Positions 6,750-15,888 of a DNA stretch of 18,554 bases are shown here, piece after piece. The translations under genes were made by a program, and so were the position numbers. The notes beneath the pieces are model-generated. The model searched no databases, had not been told where the DNA came from, and was given only the letters and a program-made list of their open reading frames with translations. How positions within the stretch are numbered: position 1 is the first letter of the stretch; every line of letters starts with the position of its first letter. The stretch comes from Verrucomicrobiota bacterium. GTDB lineage: Bacteria; Verrucomicrobiota; Verrucomicrobiia; Verrucomicrobiales; Verrucomicrobiaceae. The stretch spans positions 1 through 18,554 of the forward strand of contig JAIOQF010000040.1 in NCBI GenBank assembly GCA_021413535.1, written 5' to 3'.

Positions 6750-9700
6750 GCGCGTTGCCTAACGAAATCATTCGCGCGTCTGCCGGCACTGGCAAGACAT
6801 TCGCGCTGGTGCGACGTTACTTGTGGCTGCTGGCGAATGGCGCGGAGCCAGAACGCATCGCGGCAATGACCTTTACCCGAAAAGCTGCGGGTGAATTTTT
6901 TGAGCGTATTTTGCAACGGCTTGCTGAAATCGCGGAGCACCCAGAGAGTGCGAAAGGCTATGTTGATGGACTGACGGGCCCAGGTGCGCTGTTGTTGCTG
7001 CGCAAGATGGTGCGTCGGATGGATCGGCTGCGATTAGGAACGATTGACAGTTTCTTCGCCGCCATGGCGCAGTGTCTTCCATTTGAACTGGGATTGACTG
7101 GTCATGCTTCACTGATGGGTGAGGATGAGGGGTCGCAGGCGCGAGAAGATGTGCTTGATGAAATGCTGCTCGCGGTCACGCGAATGAAGGATAAAGATGA
7201 GTTGGATGAACTGCGTGAATCATGGAAGGACGCGAGTCACGGCAGTGAACAAAATAAGCCGGCGGAAACTCTGCTGAAGTGGATTGGGAAGCTGCACAAT
7301 CTATTTATGGAATGCTCTGACCGAGATCGGTGGGGCGGAGAAGATATTATCTGGTCTCAGGGCAATGAGAAGTTCAAGCACGCTGATGGGGACATGGGCT
7401 CGGGGATTGCCAAGCTGGAAGGGAAGCTGGACATGTCGGCGTTCGACAAGCGCGCGCCAGCGAAATGGACGGAGTTTTTTGAACTGGTGCCTTCGCGAAA
7501 TGATGCGGACAAGATCGCCAAGACTGTGATCGAATACATGCTCAAGGACGAGCGTCGCGGTCATGATCAATTACGCGAAGGGGGGGCGGAGTGGCTGATG
7601 TGGAAGGCAACGATGCTGGATCAGAAGGCGGGCAGTGCGCTTGCTGATGTGCTCGATGCCATTGTTGGACGCGCCTTGCGCGTGCACAGCCGGCGCAGCG
7701 AAGCGCAGTTCAATGTTCTGCGGCTTTACGAGACGATTTATCATCGCTTGGTGCGCTCGCGCGGTCGCCTGGTCTTTAGTGATCTCGGGTGGTTGTTGTC
7801 GGGCCGGCTTCGTGCTGCGAACATGAGTGATGAAGCGTGGCGCGAGCGATGGAGTGAACTGCGCACCGCGCTGGAGTTCCGCATGGATGCGCGCTATGAT
7901 CATTGGCTGCTTGATGAATTTCAGGACACGAGCGAGCGGCAATGGGAAGTGCTGGAACCGCTCTTGGAAGAAGCGCGACAGGATGCAGATGAGGCGCGCA
8001 GTGTGTTTCTTGTGGGCGATTTGAAACAGAGCATTTATCTGTGGCGTCAGGCGGAACCGGAACTGTTCAAGCACGTCGAGACTTCTTGGGCTGGCGAGCG
8101 ATTGAAGTTACGGCCGCTCAACGAATCTTTCCGCTCTTGCCCGCAAGTGCTGGAGATGGTCAATGCGATTTTTCTGGGTGCAAACGTAGAGCTGGTGACG
8201 CGCTTTCCTGGAGTCGGTGAGTTATGGCATTACGACGAGCATTGCTGTTCCGGCCAGGTTGCGAAGTTGAAGGGCCACGCGGCAATGCTGTCACTTCCGG
8301 CGGAGGAAGATGCTGATGAGGACGCCGCTGCGCGTGCGGTGTCGAGCTTGATCCGGAAGATCGATCCGCTGTCGCGCGGACTCTCGTGCGCAGTGCTGGT
8401 GCGGACCAACAAGACCGCGCGCGAGTTGAGCGAAGACTTGAGACGACTGCTGGGCATGGAAGTGATTTGTGAGACGCAGGAAAGTGTTACGGTGGATAAT
8501 CCGGTCACGCTGGCGCTGTTGAGCTTGTTTCAGCTTGCGGCTCATCCGGGGGATTCGCAGGCCTGGAAACATTTGTTGATGACGCCGCTGGGCCCGGAGC
8601 TGCGGGTGGAGAAGATGTCGGCGGGGAAACTTAGTGCGCGAGTGCGCAGTGCGGTGGCGGCAAATGGATTTCTTGTCGTGGCGCGAGAGTGGGCGGAGCG
8701 ATTGATGATTGCCCTGGCGGAGCGGGATGAATTCACCGAGCGGCGGCTGGCGCAGTTTTTTGAAGTGGCGGCTGAATTTGATGAAACAGGTGTGCGGGAT
8801 GTGGATGCGTTTTTACGTGTCGCGCGGGAGCATCGGGTGCGTGAGGACGTGGCCACTGCGCGCGCCATTCAAGTGATGACGGTACATCAGAGCAAGGGCT
8901 TGCAGTTTGACGTGGTCATCATGCCGGAGTTGCAGGGCGATGCGCTGGACAGCGTGGCGCGCAACCGGTTGTTCGTCTCGCGCGGGCAGCGAGGTGCGGT
9001 GGAATGGATTCTCGATAAACCGGAGCAAGTGGTGATCCAGCGTGATGAGACTTTGCGCAAGGCGCAGGTGCAGGAGAAAGCGCGGCAGGCATTTGAAGGT
9101 TTGTGCCGGCTTTATGTCGGGGTGACGCGCTCGAAGCTGGGCTTGTATCTCATCGTGGACGAGGGAAAAAGGAATGTAACCAACAACGAGGCCGATGTGC
9201 TGCGGGCCCGGCTCGGGGCGGAATCACCGGCTAAGTATCCGTTGCAAGATGAGACATGCGAGTGTCTCTGGGAGACTGGTGAACGCGACTGGTTTGAAAT
9301 GCACGAAGTTTTGCCAAGTGAGCTGGCAGCGGGGCACTTGGAGACGCCGGAACTCGGAGCCTTGCTTCGTCAAGTAAATCGCACGATCGCGCGGCGCACA
9401 CCATCGGGCGAAGAGACATTCCGCATCAAGGGCGCGGAACTGCTGTCGCCAAAACGTGAACGCGGACGGTTGCTCGGCACGCTGGTGCATGAACTTTTCG
9501 CTGCGGTGACATGGTTTGATGGAAATGAGAAAGCCTTGGAGCAACGCTGGTGGGCAGCAGGCTGGAATCGTATGGCCGGGTATGACGATGCCGTGCGATT
9601 GGTGTTGAACTCACTACGTGCGCCAGCAATTGGAGAGTGGTTTGGGCAGCAGCAGGGGATGAAACGGGAAGCCTGGATTGAGCGACGCTTTGATATGCTG

Positions 9701-9955
9701 TTAAACGACGAGTGGGTTAGTGGCCAGCTCGATCGCGTGGTGCTGGAGAGTGGCGAGAATGGAAAGTGGGTTGGCGCCATGATTTTGGATTTCAAGACCG
9801 ACGAAGTGGGTGATACGGCGGCGATGAAGCTGCGCGCCGAGGGATACAAACCTCAACTTGTGCTCTACAAGGAAGCTGTGGCGCGACTGACGGGACTGGC
9901 GGTGGGACAGATTCGTTCCGGGCTGGTGTTTACTGCCAGAGCGGAGTTGTGCTGA
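6746..9955 (+). CDS. addA: AddA-like helicase-nuclease subunit (UvrD/Rep superfamily I with C-terminal PD-(D/E)XK)
   Basis: 1069 residues from ATG 6746. It is the motor and second nuclease of the AddAB complex, which processes DNA double-strand breaks. Superfamily I helicase motifs appear in order: Walker A ASAGTGKT with K17, AMTFTRKAAGEF (motif Ia region), DEFQDT at residues 390-395 (Walker B), FLVGDLKQSIYLWRQAEP (motif III), VMTVHQSKGLQFDVV (motif V) and RLYVGVTRSK (motif VI). The C-terminal nuclease domain has GTLVHELF with a conserved histidine, WIERRFDM with the glutamate, GQLDRV, and ILDFKTDE with D1015 and K1017, then PQLVLYKEA. All catalytic residues are present. It is translationally coupled to addB by a 4-nt overlap. 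Length is slightly shorter than the usual 1150-1250 residues of AddA. Pairing and motifs make the call secure. Confidence 0.92.
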   Translation: MSALPNEIIRASAGTGKTFALVRRYLWLLANGAEPERIAAMTFTRKAAGEFFERILQRLAEIAEHPESAKGYVDGLTGPGALLLLRKMVRRMDRLRLGTIDSFFAAMAQCLPFELGLTGHASLMGEDEGSQAREDVLDEMLLAVTRMKDKDELDELRESWKDASHGSEQNKPAETLLKWIGKLHNLFMECSDRDRWGGEDIIWSQGNEKFKHADGDMGSGIAKLEGKLDMSAFDKRAPAKWTEFFELVPSRNDADKIAKTVIEYMLKDERRGHDQLREGGAEWLMWKATMLDQKAGSALADVLDAIVGRALRVHSRRSEAQFNVLRLYETIYHRLVRSRGRLVFSDLGWLLSGRLRAANMSDEAWRERWSELRTALEFRMDARYDHWLLDEFQDTSERQWEVLEPLLEEARQDADEARSVFLVGDLKQSIYLWRQAEPELFKHVETSWAGERLKLRPLNESFRSCPQVLEMVNAIFLGANVELVTRFPGVGELWHYDEHCCSGQVAKLKGHAAMLSLPAEEDADEDAAARAVSSLIRKIDPLSRGLSCAVLVRTNKTARELSEDLRRLLGMEVICETQESVTVDNPVTLALLSLFQLAAHPGDSQAWKHLLMTPLGPELRVEKMSAGKLSARVRSAVAANGFLVVAREWAERLMIALAERDEFTERRLAQFFEVAAEFDETGVRDVDAFLRVAREHRVREDVATARAIQVMTVHQSKGLQFDVVIMPELQGDALDSVARNRLFVSRGQRGAVEWILDKPEQVVIQRDETLRKAQVQEKARQAFEGLCRLYVGVTRSKLGLYLIVDEGKRNVTNNEADVLRARLGAESPAKYPLQDETCECLWETGERDWFEMHEVLPSELAAGHLETPELGALLRQVNRTIARRTPSGEETFRIKGAELLSPKRERGRLLGTLVHELFAAVTWFDGNEKALEQRWWAAGWNRMAGYDDAVRLVLNSLRAPAIGEWFGQQQGMKREAWIERRFDMLLNDEWVSGQLDRVVLESGENGKWVGAMILDFKTDEVGDTAAMKLRAEGYKPQLVLYKEAVARLTGLAVGQIRSGLVFTARAELC

Positions 9956-9972
9956 GCAAGGGCGCACAATTC

Positions 9973-10001
9973 TTGAGACAAAAAGATGCCGCAGTGATAG
10001 T
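9973..10001 (+). promoter_or_regulatory. Putative promoter of the thermonuclease gene
   Basis: TTGAGA at 9973-9978 and GATAGT at 9996-10001 are separated by 17 nt. Transcription would begin near 10008, about 7 nt before ATG 10015. Because the boxes would lie inside the coding region if the GTG at 9949 were used, they support the later start. Weak consensus, found by eye. Confidence 0.3.
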
Positions 10002-10014
10002 CTGCCGCTCGATC

Positions 10015-10527
10015 ATGAATCCTCACCAACAGTCTTCCATGGGGCACTCGATCATCGCTAGTTGCCTTGTGATTTTGCTCTGCGGAATTTCCACTGTGCA
10101 GGCGGCAACCAGCACGATCTCCGGGAAGGTGGTCGGGGTGCATGATGGTGATACCCTGACACTGCTGACTGATCGAAACAAGGAGGTGAGAGTTCGTCTG
10201 GAGGGGATTGATGCTCCGGAAATCAGCCAGGCGTTTGGCAAGAATTCCAAGCAGTCGCTTTCGGACTTGGCCTTCGGCAAGATGGTGAAGATCGTGGTTT
10301 CGACCACCGATGATTACGGTCGCAAGATTGGACAAGTTTATGTGGATAAACTTTGGGTGAATCTGGAGCAGGTGACGAGGGGAATGGCGTGGCAATATTT
10401 GCAATACAGCAATGATTCAAGGCTCAGGCAGGGGCAGTCGCTCGCCAAAGCTAAGCACCTCGGTCTCTGGCAGGACAAGAATCCAGCGCCGCCTTGGGAC
10501 TACCGTCACCGCAAGGTGAAGAAGTAA
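10015..10527 (+). CDS. Secreted staphylococcal-nuclease (thermonuclease) homologue
   Basis: A 170-residue nuclease of the SNase family, which hydrolyses DNA and RNA with calcium. A signal peptide occupies about residues 10-30, ending CGISTVQA-AT, so the enzyme is exported. The fold starts at GKVVGVHDGDT. Residues equivalent to the S. aureus active site are all present: D44 and D46 in DGDT, R61 in RLEGIDAPE, D66, E69, and R103 in DDYGR. The later NLEQVTRGMAWQY and GLWQDKNPAPPWDYR match the YncB/TNase subgroup. The ATG at 10015 is preferred over GTG 9949, which overlaps addA and adds a non-signal extension; ATG 10039 is also possible. It follows addA by 59 nt, probably with its own promoter, and converges on gyrA with a 21-nt gap. 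Its role (nutrient scavenging or extracellular DNA turnover) is inferred. Confidence 0.88.
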   Translation: MNPHQQSSMGHSIIASCLVILLCGISTVQAATSTISGKVVGVHDGDTLTLLTDRNKEVRVRLEGIDAPEISQAFGKNSKQSLSDLAFGKMVKIVVSTTDDYGRKIGQVYVDKLWVNLEQVTRGMAWQYLQYSNDSRLRQGQSLAKAKHLGLWQDKNPAPPWDYRHRKVKK

Positions 10528-10548
10528 AACAATGGAAATGGCGGGGGC

Positions 10549-13152
10549 CTAGTCTTCTTGCGGATCCACTAATGTTTCACTTGCGGCGTTAATGACGGAT
10601 TCATCGTCACTGATCACTGAAGCCACGTCCTGGATGAGTTCGCCGTCTCCGAGATTCATAAGCTTCACGCCTTGCGCGTTGCGGCCGGTTTCGCGAATTT
10701 CACTGACGCGGATCCGCACGCTTTGACCTTTGCTGGTCATGAGCATGAGTTCTTCGGAGTTTTGAACTGCGAGCGCGGCGACGACTTTGCCGGTTTTTCC
10801 AGTGACGTTCATGGTGGTGACGCCTTTGCCGCCGCGGTTGATGAGGCGGTATTCATCGAAGGCGGTGCGCTTGCCGAGTCCTTTTTCGGAGACGACGAGG
10901 AGCATGGTGTCGGGCTCGTTGGTGAGACAGCTCACGAGGTAGTCGCCGTCGTCCAGCGTGACGCCGCGCACGCCGCCGGTGGCGCGACCAATGGGACGGA
11001 GATTGGGCGATGAGGGATCTTCGCCGGTCTCGTGGAAGCGGACACACATGCCCTCATGCGTGACGAGGCACACTTCTTTGTGGCCATCAGTGAGCACGAC
11101 ATCGACGAGATCATTTCCTTCATCCAGTTTGATGGCGATGATGCCGTCCTTGCGGTAGTTTTTGAATTCTTCGAGCGCGGTCTTTTTCACGGTGCCATCT
11201 TTGGTGGCGAAGAGCACGAAGCGATTTGCTGACCACATGGCTTCGTCTTCGGGGCCGAGCGCTTTGAGAATCAGCACGCTGGCAATCTTCTCCTCGGGAC
11301 GGAGGTTGAGCACATTTTTGATGCTGCGGCCCATGCCGGTTCTCGTAGCTTGCGGGAGCTGATAGACGCGCTCGACATACATGCGGCCGGTGTTGGTGAA
11401 GAACAGCAGGAAGTCGTGCAACTGCGCGCTGAAGAGATGCTCGACGAAGTCATCTTTGTCCTCATCGTTCTGCGCCTCGCGAGTTTCCATGCCTTTCAAG
11501 CCTTTGCCGCCCCGGCCTTGGAGACGGTATTCGGCAGTCGGTGTGCGCTTGATGCTGCCAAGGTGGGTCATGGTGACGATGGCCGCTTCATTAGGCACCA
11601 AGTCGATGCTTTCGATGTCGTTGGAGCCAGCTTCGATGCGGGTGAGACGCGGTGTTGCGTGCTTGGCTTTGATGGCTTGCAACTCGTCCTTGATGATGGC
11701 GAGCACGCGCTGCTCGTTTGCGAGGATATCGAGCAGGTCTTTAATGGTGGAGAGCACGTCGTCGTATTCCGCTTTTACTTTCTCGCGCTCCAGTCCGGTG
11801 AGCTGATAGAGACGCAATTCCAGGATGTCGTCGACCTGCTTGTCGGTGAAGACGTAGCGGTCATTTTGAATGCTGGGCTGATTGCGGATGAGGATGCCGA
11901 GCTGTTCGGCGGTCGCGGTTGGGAAGGTGTAGGCCTTCAATCCGGAACGGGCTTCGTCGCGGTTGTGGCTGTCGCGGATGATCTTGATGAAGTCATCGAG
12001 ATGGCCGAGCGCGAGCAGGAAGGCTTCGAGTTTCTCGGCTTGCACTTCGGCTTTGCCCAGCAGGAACTTGGTGCGGCGGATGATGACTTCGCGCCGGTGC
12101 TCGATGTAACAGGCGATCGCATCTTTCATTGCCAGCACCCGCGGACGCGCGCGGTCGATGGCCAGCATGTGGATGCTGAACGAGGCTTCGAGTTCAGTGT
12201 GCTTGTAGAGATTGTTGAGCACGACTTGGGCACGGGCATCCTTTTTAAGATCGACTACCAGGCGCGTCTTCTCGTCGGACTCGTTGCGCACGCCGCTGAT
12301 TTCCGGGATGATCTTTTCATTCGCCAGAAGGGCGATTTTCTTTTCCAGCTCCGCACGATTCACGTTGTATGGAATCTCAGTGATGATGATCTGCTCGCGA
12401 TTGCCGTTCTCGACAATCTCTGCCACGCCCCGAATGCGGACCGATCCGTGTCCGGTTTCCATGTAATCGCGAATGCCGCTGGATCCATTAATGACGCAAC
12501 CCGTGGGGAAGTCGGGGCCCTTGATGTGCGCCATGATTTCCGTGGTGGTGATGGCGGGATTGTCGATCTGCGCACAAACGGCATCGACAACTTCGCCGAG
12601 ATTGTGCGGTGGCATGTTGGTGGCCATGCCAACCGCGATGCCGGTGCCGCCATTGACGATGAGATTGGGAAACGCTGCGGGGAACACAGAGGGTTCCGTG
12701 AGGCGTTCGTCATAGTTGGGCACGAAATTGACCGTGTCCTTTTCCATGTCCTGCATCAGCGTTCCGCCGAGATGCGTCATGCGCGCCTCCGTATAACGCA
12801 TGGCAGCCGGAGGATCGCCTTCCACGGAACCGAAGTTTCCTTGGGGGTCGATCAAGGTCTCGCGCATGGCCCACTCCTGCCCCATGTGAACCAGTGTCGG
12901 ATAGATGACCGCCTCACCGTGCGGGTGGTAATTGCCAGAGGTATCACCTGCGATCTTGGCGCACTTCACATGCTTCTTCGGCGGATAGAGTGAGAGCTCA
13001 TGCATCGCATAAAGGATGCGACGCTGGCTGGGTTTCAATCCATCGCGCACATCCGGCAGGGCGCGGGAGATGATGACGGACATCGAGTAGTCGAGGAACG
13101 AGTTTTTGACCTCGTCAGCGACGGAGATAGGGCGTGTGGTAGTTTCTTGCAT
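10549..13152 (-). CDS. gyrA: DNA gyrase subunit A
   Basis: 867 residues from ATG 13152 (a TTG lies one codon earlier). It is the DNA-cleaving subunit of gyrase, which introduces negative supercoils. The N-terminal breakage-reunion domain shows SMSVIISRALPDVRDGLKPS, HPHGEAVIYPTLV and AAMRYTEAR with catalytic Y120. The C-terminal DNA-wrapping domain has the gyrase-specific GyrA box as QGRGGKG near residue 545, which separates it from ParC. The tail is acidic (LVDPQED). The quinolone pocket differs from E. coli: A81 replaces Ser83 and P85 replaces Asp87. It lies 48 nt downstream of gyrB, as a gyrB-gyrA operon, and converges on the nuclease gene. No Shine-Dalgarno is evident. Confidence 0.96.
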   Translation of the reverse strand: MQETTTRPISVADEVKNSFLDYSMSVIISRALPDVRDGLKPSQRRILYAMHELSLYPPKKHVKCAKIAGDTSGNYHPHGEAVIYPTLVHMGQEWAMRETLIDPQGNFGSVEGDPPAAMRYTEARMTHLGGTLMQDMEKDTVNFVPNYDERLTEPSVFPAAFPNLIVNGGTGIAVGMATNMPPHNLGEVVDAVCAQIDNPAITTTEIMAHIKGPDFPTGCVINGSSGIRDYMETGHGSVRIRGVAEIVENGNREQIIITEIPYNVNRAELEKKIALLANEKIIPEISGVRNESDEKTRLVVDLKKDARAQVVLNNLYKHTELEASFSIHMLAIDRARPRVLAMKDAIACYIEHRREVIIRRTKFLLGKAEVQAEKLEAFLLALGHLDDFIKIIRDSHNRDEARSGLKAYTFPTATAEQLGILIRNQPSIQNDRYVFTDKQVDDILELRLYQLTGLEREKVKAEYDDVLSTIKDLLDILANEQRVLAIIKDELQAIKAKHATPRLTRIEAGSNDIESIDLVPNEAAIVTMTHLGSIKRTPTAEYRLQGRGGKGLKGMETREAQNDEDKDDFVEHLFSAQLHDFLLFFTNTGRMYVERVYQLPQATRTGMGRSIKNVLNLRPEEKIASVLILKALGPEDEAMWSANRFVLFATKDGTVKKTALEEFKNYRKDGIIAIKLDEGNDLVDVVLTDGHKEVCLVTHEGMCVRFHETGEDPSSPNLRPIGRATGGVRGVTLDDGDYLVSCLTNEPDTMLLVVSEKGLGKRTAFDEYRLINRGGKGVTTMNVTGKTGKVVAALAVQNSEELMLMTSKGQSVRIRVSEIRETGRNAQGVKLMNLGDGELIQDVASVISDDESVINAASETLVDPQED

Positions 13153-13200
13153 CAAAGGGAACGGAAAAGTGTTGGAGTGGCTAGGAGCGCAATGAACCAG

Positions 13201-14004
13201 TTACACATCGAGGTTGCGAACATTCAGTGCGTTCTCTTCGATGAAGTGCTTACGGGGTTCGACGACATCCCCCATGAGGATCGTGAAGATGCGCTCGGCC
13301 TCCTGGGCGTTGGATTCGTCGAGCTGAATCTGGAGCAGGGTGCGCTTGTTCGGATCCATCGTGGTCTCGAATAACTGTTTGGCGTTCATTTCACCCAGAC
13401 CTTTGAAGCGCTTGATCTCCATGCCGCGTTTGCCGATCTCCATGACTTTGTCGAGAATGCCGGGGATGCTGAAGACGGGATGTGTCTTTGCATTGTCGCC
13501 TTCGCCTTCGATCACTTCGAACAAGGGCTTGTCCTGGCTGCTGAAGTGATCGACGTGCAGGCCGAGTTCATCGAGCTGCTGGAAGCGGCGCTTCATGCCG
13601 TGAGCTTCGTGGATTTCGATCAGGCGTGCGCGGCGGTGGGCTTTCGGCGTGCTGCCGTTGGTGCCGGTTGCTTCTGCGGATTCATCTTTGGCGAACAAAT
13701 GCAAATCGTGGTTATCCTTGGCGAAGGCGCCGAGTTGTTCGTTGCCGAGGAAGTAATGCACATGTTCTTCATTGCCTTCGCGAATCATCACGAGGTAATG
13801 CGGGAGGCTGCCGGTGGCTTCGTCGCGGGCTTGCAAATAGGCCTCGAAGTCGCCGCCATGCCGCCGGATGATATCGGCGAACTTGGCGACTGGAACGAGC
13901 TGTTCGAGTATCGCTTTCAAACGATCTGCCTCGACTTTGCTGCCGTCGGCGATGTTGCGGAGGCTGATTTCGCCGGAGCCGAGCTCCAACAAGATGGCAT
14001 CCAT
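13201..14004 (-). pseudogene. gyrB: DNA gyrase subunit B, C-terminal fragment (frameshifted)
   Basis: The 3' part of gyrB. Recognisable GyrB sequence begins upstream of the only ATG: VTRKKREEYVQSDAE is encoded in this frame from about 14052, then EMDAILLELGSGEIS, a lineage-type insertion, and the conserved tail MEIKRFKGLGEMN, TTMDPNKRTLLQIQ, ILMGDVVEPRKHFIEENAL and NVRNLDV. The ATG at 14004 lies one base after the TGA that closes the N-terminal fragment (TGAGATG), so reinitiation is conceivable. The join would still lack about 16 residues of the TOPRIM region. The ATG is a normal internal methionine, not a designed start. Confidence 0.85.
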
Positions 14005-14005
14005 C

Positions 14006-15706
14006 TCAGCATCGCTTTGGACATATTCCTCGCGCTTCTTGCGCGTGACCTGGTCGAGTCTGGCGGAAGAAAAATGTCAGCAGCAGGGTGCGGATGTGGC
14101 TGCCATCCACATCGGCATCGGTCATGATGACGATCTTGTGGTAGCGGAGTTTGTCGAGATTAAAGGAACCTTCGACCTCGCTGTCGCCACCGATGCCGGT
14201 GCCGATGGCGGTGATCATGGTTTGGATTTCCTTGTTCTGGAGAACTTTTTCCAATCGTGCTTTCTCGGTGTTGATGAGTTTTCCGCGCAGGGGCAGGATG
14301 GCCTGGTTGTGACGGTTGCGTCCCATCTTGGCGGAGCCACCGGCGGAGTCACCTTCGACAATGAAGAGTTCGGTCTTCGCAGGATCGCGCTCGGAGCAGT
14401 CGGCAAGTTTGCCGGGCAAGCCGCCGCTACTCATGGCGTCCTTGCGGATGGCTTCGCGGGCCTTGCGTGCTGCTTCGCGAGATTTCGCGGCGATGATGAT
14501 GTTCTTGATGACCTCAAGTGCGACATCGGGATTTTCATCGAAGAAACGCAACAAGCCTTCATAGACGACAGAGTTCACCACGCCTTCGACCTCGCCGTTA
14601 ACCAGCTTCACCTTGGTCTGGGAATTGAAGCGCGGATTTGGCAGTTTCACGCTGAGCACACAGATCAAACCTTCGCGGCAGTCATCGCCTTCGATGTCGG
14701 GCAATTTGTCCTTAAACAACTTAGGGTTGCTGTTGATGTATTGCTTCACGGACTTCGTGAGCGCGGTCTTCAAGCCCGAGTAGTGCGTGCCGCCGTCAGG
14801 GTTGGGGATGGCGTTAGCGAAGCAAAGCGTCTGCTCGCTCAGACCCTTGTTATATTGGAGGACGCAATCGACGAGGATGTATTTGTTTTTGTCGTCGATG
14901 ACCACTTCGCGGCGGCCAGCGATGGCGATGGGTTCGGGGTGAACCTTGTCCTTGTCTGCGCCCATCTCTCGCACGAACTGCTTCACGCCCTCGGTGTAAA
15001 TCAGCAGCTCCTGACGGACCGGTTCGGTGCGCTCGTCGGTGAGCAAGATGCGGATGCCAGGATTGAGGAAGGCCAGTTCGCGCAGGCGGGTCTTGAGGCG
15101 ATCAAAGACAAAGGACGTGGTGATGGTGAAGATCGTGGCGTCGGGGAAGAACGTGATCTTGGTGCCGGTGCGTTTTGGGTCATCGAGATCGCCCAACACG
15201 CTGAGCGGTTCGGTGGTTCTGCCGCGCTCGAAGCCGATGGTGTAGATTTTGCCATCGCGATAGACTTCGCACTTGAACCAGTCGGAAAGCGCGTTGGTGC
15301 ATTTGGCGCCGACACCGTGGAGACCGCCGGAAAATTCATAAGCGCCGTCGCCGAATTTGCCGCCGGCGTGCAGGCTGGTCAGAACGAGTTCGACGGTGGG
15401 AATTTTCGCCACCTTGTGCATCTCGACTGGAATGCCGCGGCCATCGTCTTCGATGCTGATGGAGCCGTCAGAGTGGATGGTGATGCTGACGTTCTTGCAG
15501 TTGCCGGCCAGATGTTCATCGATGGAATTGTCCACGACTTCAAACACGCAGTGATGCAAGCCGCGTTCATCGGGGTCGCCGATATACATGCCGGGGCGGA
15601 GGCGGACGGCTTCCAGGCCTTCGAGTTTTTGGATTTGATCAGCACCATACGCCTGGTCGGCAGAGACGTGAGTGGTGTTGTGGAGGTCGGTGATTTCGTC
15701 TGACAT
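14006..15706 (-). pseudogene. gyrB: DNA gyrase subunit B, N-terminal fragment (frameshifted)
   Basis: The 5' part of gyrB, 566 codons; the ATP-driven subunit of gyrase. The GHKL ATPase domain is intact: FEVVDNSIDE with catalytic E56 and N60, EDDGRGIP with D87 and R90, and SGGLHGVGAKCTNALS. The transducer follows, then TOPRIM motifs LFIVEGDSAGGSAK and MTDADVDGSHIRTL with metal ligands D530, D532 and D534. Homology ends at Q549 (LTFFFRQ); the last 17 residues are out of frame and close at TGA 14008-14006. The normal continuation resumes in the next frame after about 47 missing bases. This is the first gene of the gyrB-gyrA operon and is divergent from the flavoprotein gene. As written the product cannot form a complete TOPRIM domain. 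For an essential gene, a sequence error or a second copy elsewhere must be considered. Confidence 0.9.
14050..14063 (-). other. Deletion/frameshift junction in gyrB
   Basis: On the coding strand CGCCAG (Arg-Gln, N-terminal frame) is followed by seven bases, ACTCGAC, and then CAGGTCACG (Gln-Val-Thr, second frame). GyrB proteins normally have about 16 residues of the type MPEIVERGHVYIAQPP here. If ACTCGAC is the first base of the Met codon plus the Leu-Tyr equivalent, about 47 bases are missing, which gives the observed frameshift. CCAG occurs on both sides. Confidence 0.75.
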
Positions 15707-15888
15707 TGGAGGTGATGGTGCGGTTATTTTATGATCAAGTGATGACCTGAAAAACCGCTGGGAAAATGGGCTCGATGATCAAGCCTGAATCCTAGCGAGC
15801 AAGGGTGCGTTTCAAAGCATTTTCTGAAGGAAAATGCACTGATTTATTGGCTATTTTGGTTGTCCTCAGCCACTCTCTGTCCTGACTT
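15707..15888. promoter_or_regulatory. Divergent promoter region between gyrB and the flavoprotein gene
   Basis: This 182-nt spacer holds the start regions of two divergent genes. For gyrB, TAAAAT on the minus strand (15731-15726) could be a -10 box, putting the transcript start about 13 nt before the ATG; its -35 is poor. The 9-mer ATGATCAAG, containing the palindrome TGATCA, occurs at 15731-15739 and 15775-15783. A perfect inverted repeat follows at 15817-15837. No Shine-Dalgarno is seen for either gene. Confidence 0.35.
15817..15837. repeat. Perfect 8-bp inverted repeat, 5-nt loop
   Basis: GCATTTTC at 15817-15824 and GAAAATGC at 15830-15837 are exact inverted copies around the loop TGAAG. 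It lies 51 nt before the flavoprotein ATG and about 110 nt before gyrB. No T-run follows on either side, so a protein-binding operator or an mRNA leader hairpin is more likely than a terminator. Confidence 0.5.

Noticed and set aside
9949..10014. GTG start for the thermonuclease overlapping the end of addA
   Set aside because: It would place 22 residues before the signal peptide and put the candidate promoter inside the coding region.
3972..10527. addB-addA-thermonuclease as a defence island
   Set aside because: AddAB is a housekeeping repair complex; the nuclease has a signal peptide and probably its own promoter. Nothing else defence-like is nearby.
10528..10548. Terminator between the thermonuclease and gyrA stops
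   Set aside because: Only 21 nt separate the convergent genes and no hairpin with a T-run is visible.
11350..12993. A 547-codon open frame on the plus strand opposite gyrA
   Set aside because: Same reason: it mirrors the gyrA codon pattern, and gyrA homology covers the whole stretch.
14004..14008. Programmed frameshift or translational bypass in gyrB
   Set aside because: No slippery heptamer is visible, and the conserved residues are absent from the DNA altogether, so neither frameshifting nor bypass could restore them.
13868..15703. A 611-codon open frame on the plus strand opposite gyrB
   Set aside because: It is antisense to strongly conserved GyrB motifs; long antisense frames are common opposite high-GC genes with biased third positions, and its product has no recognisable motif.
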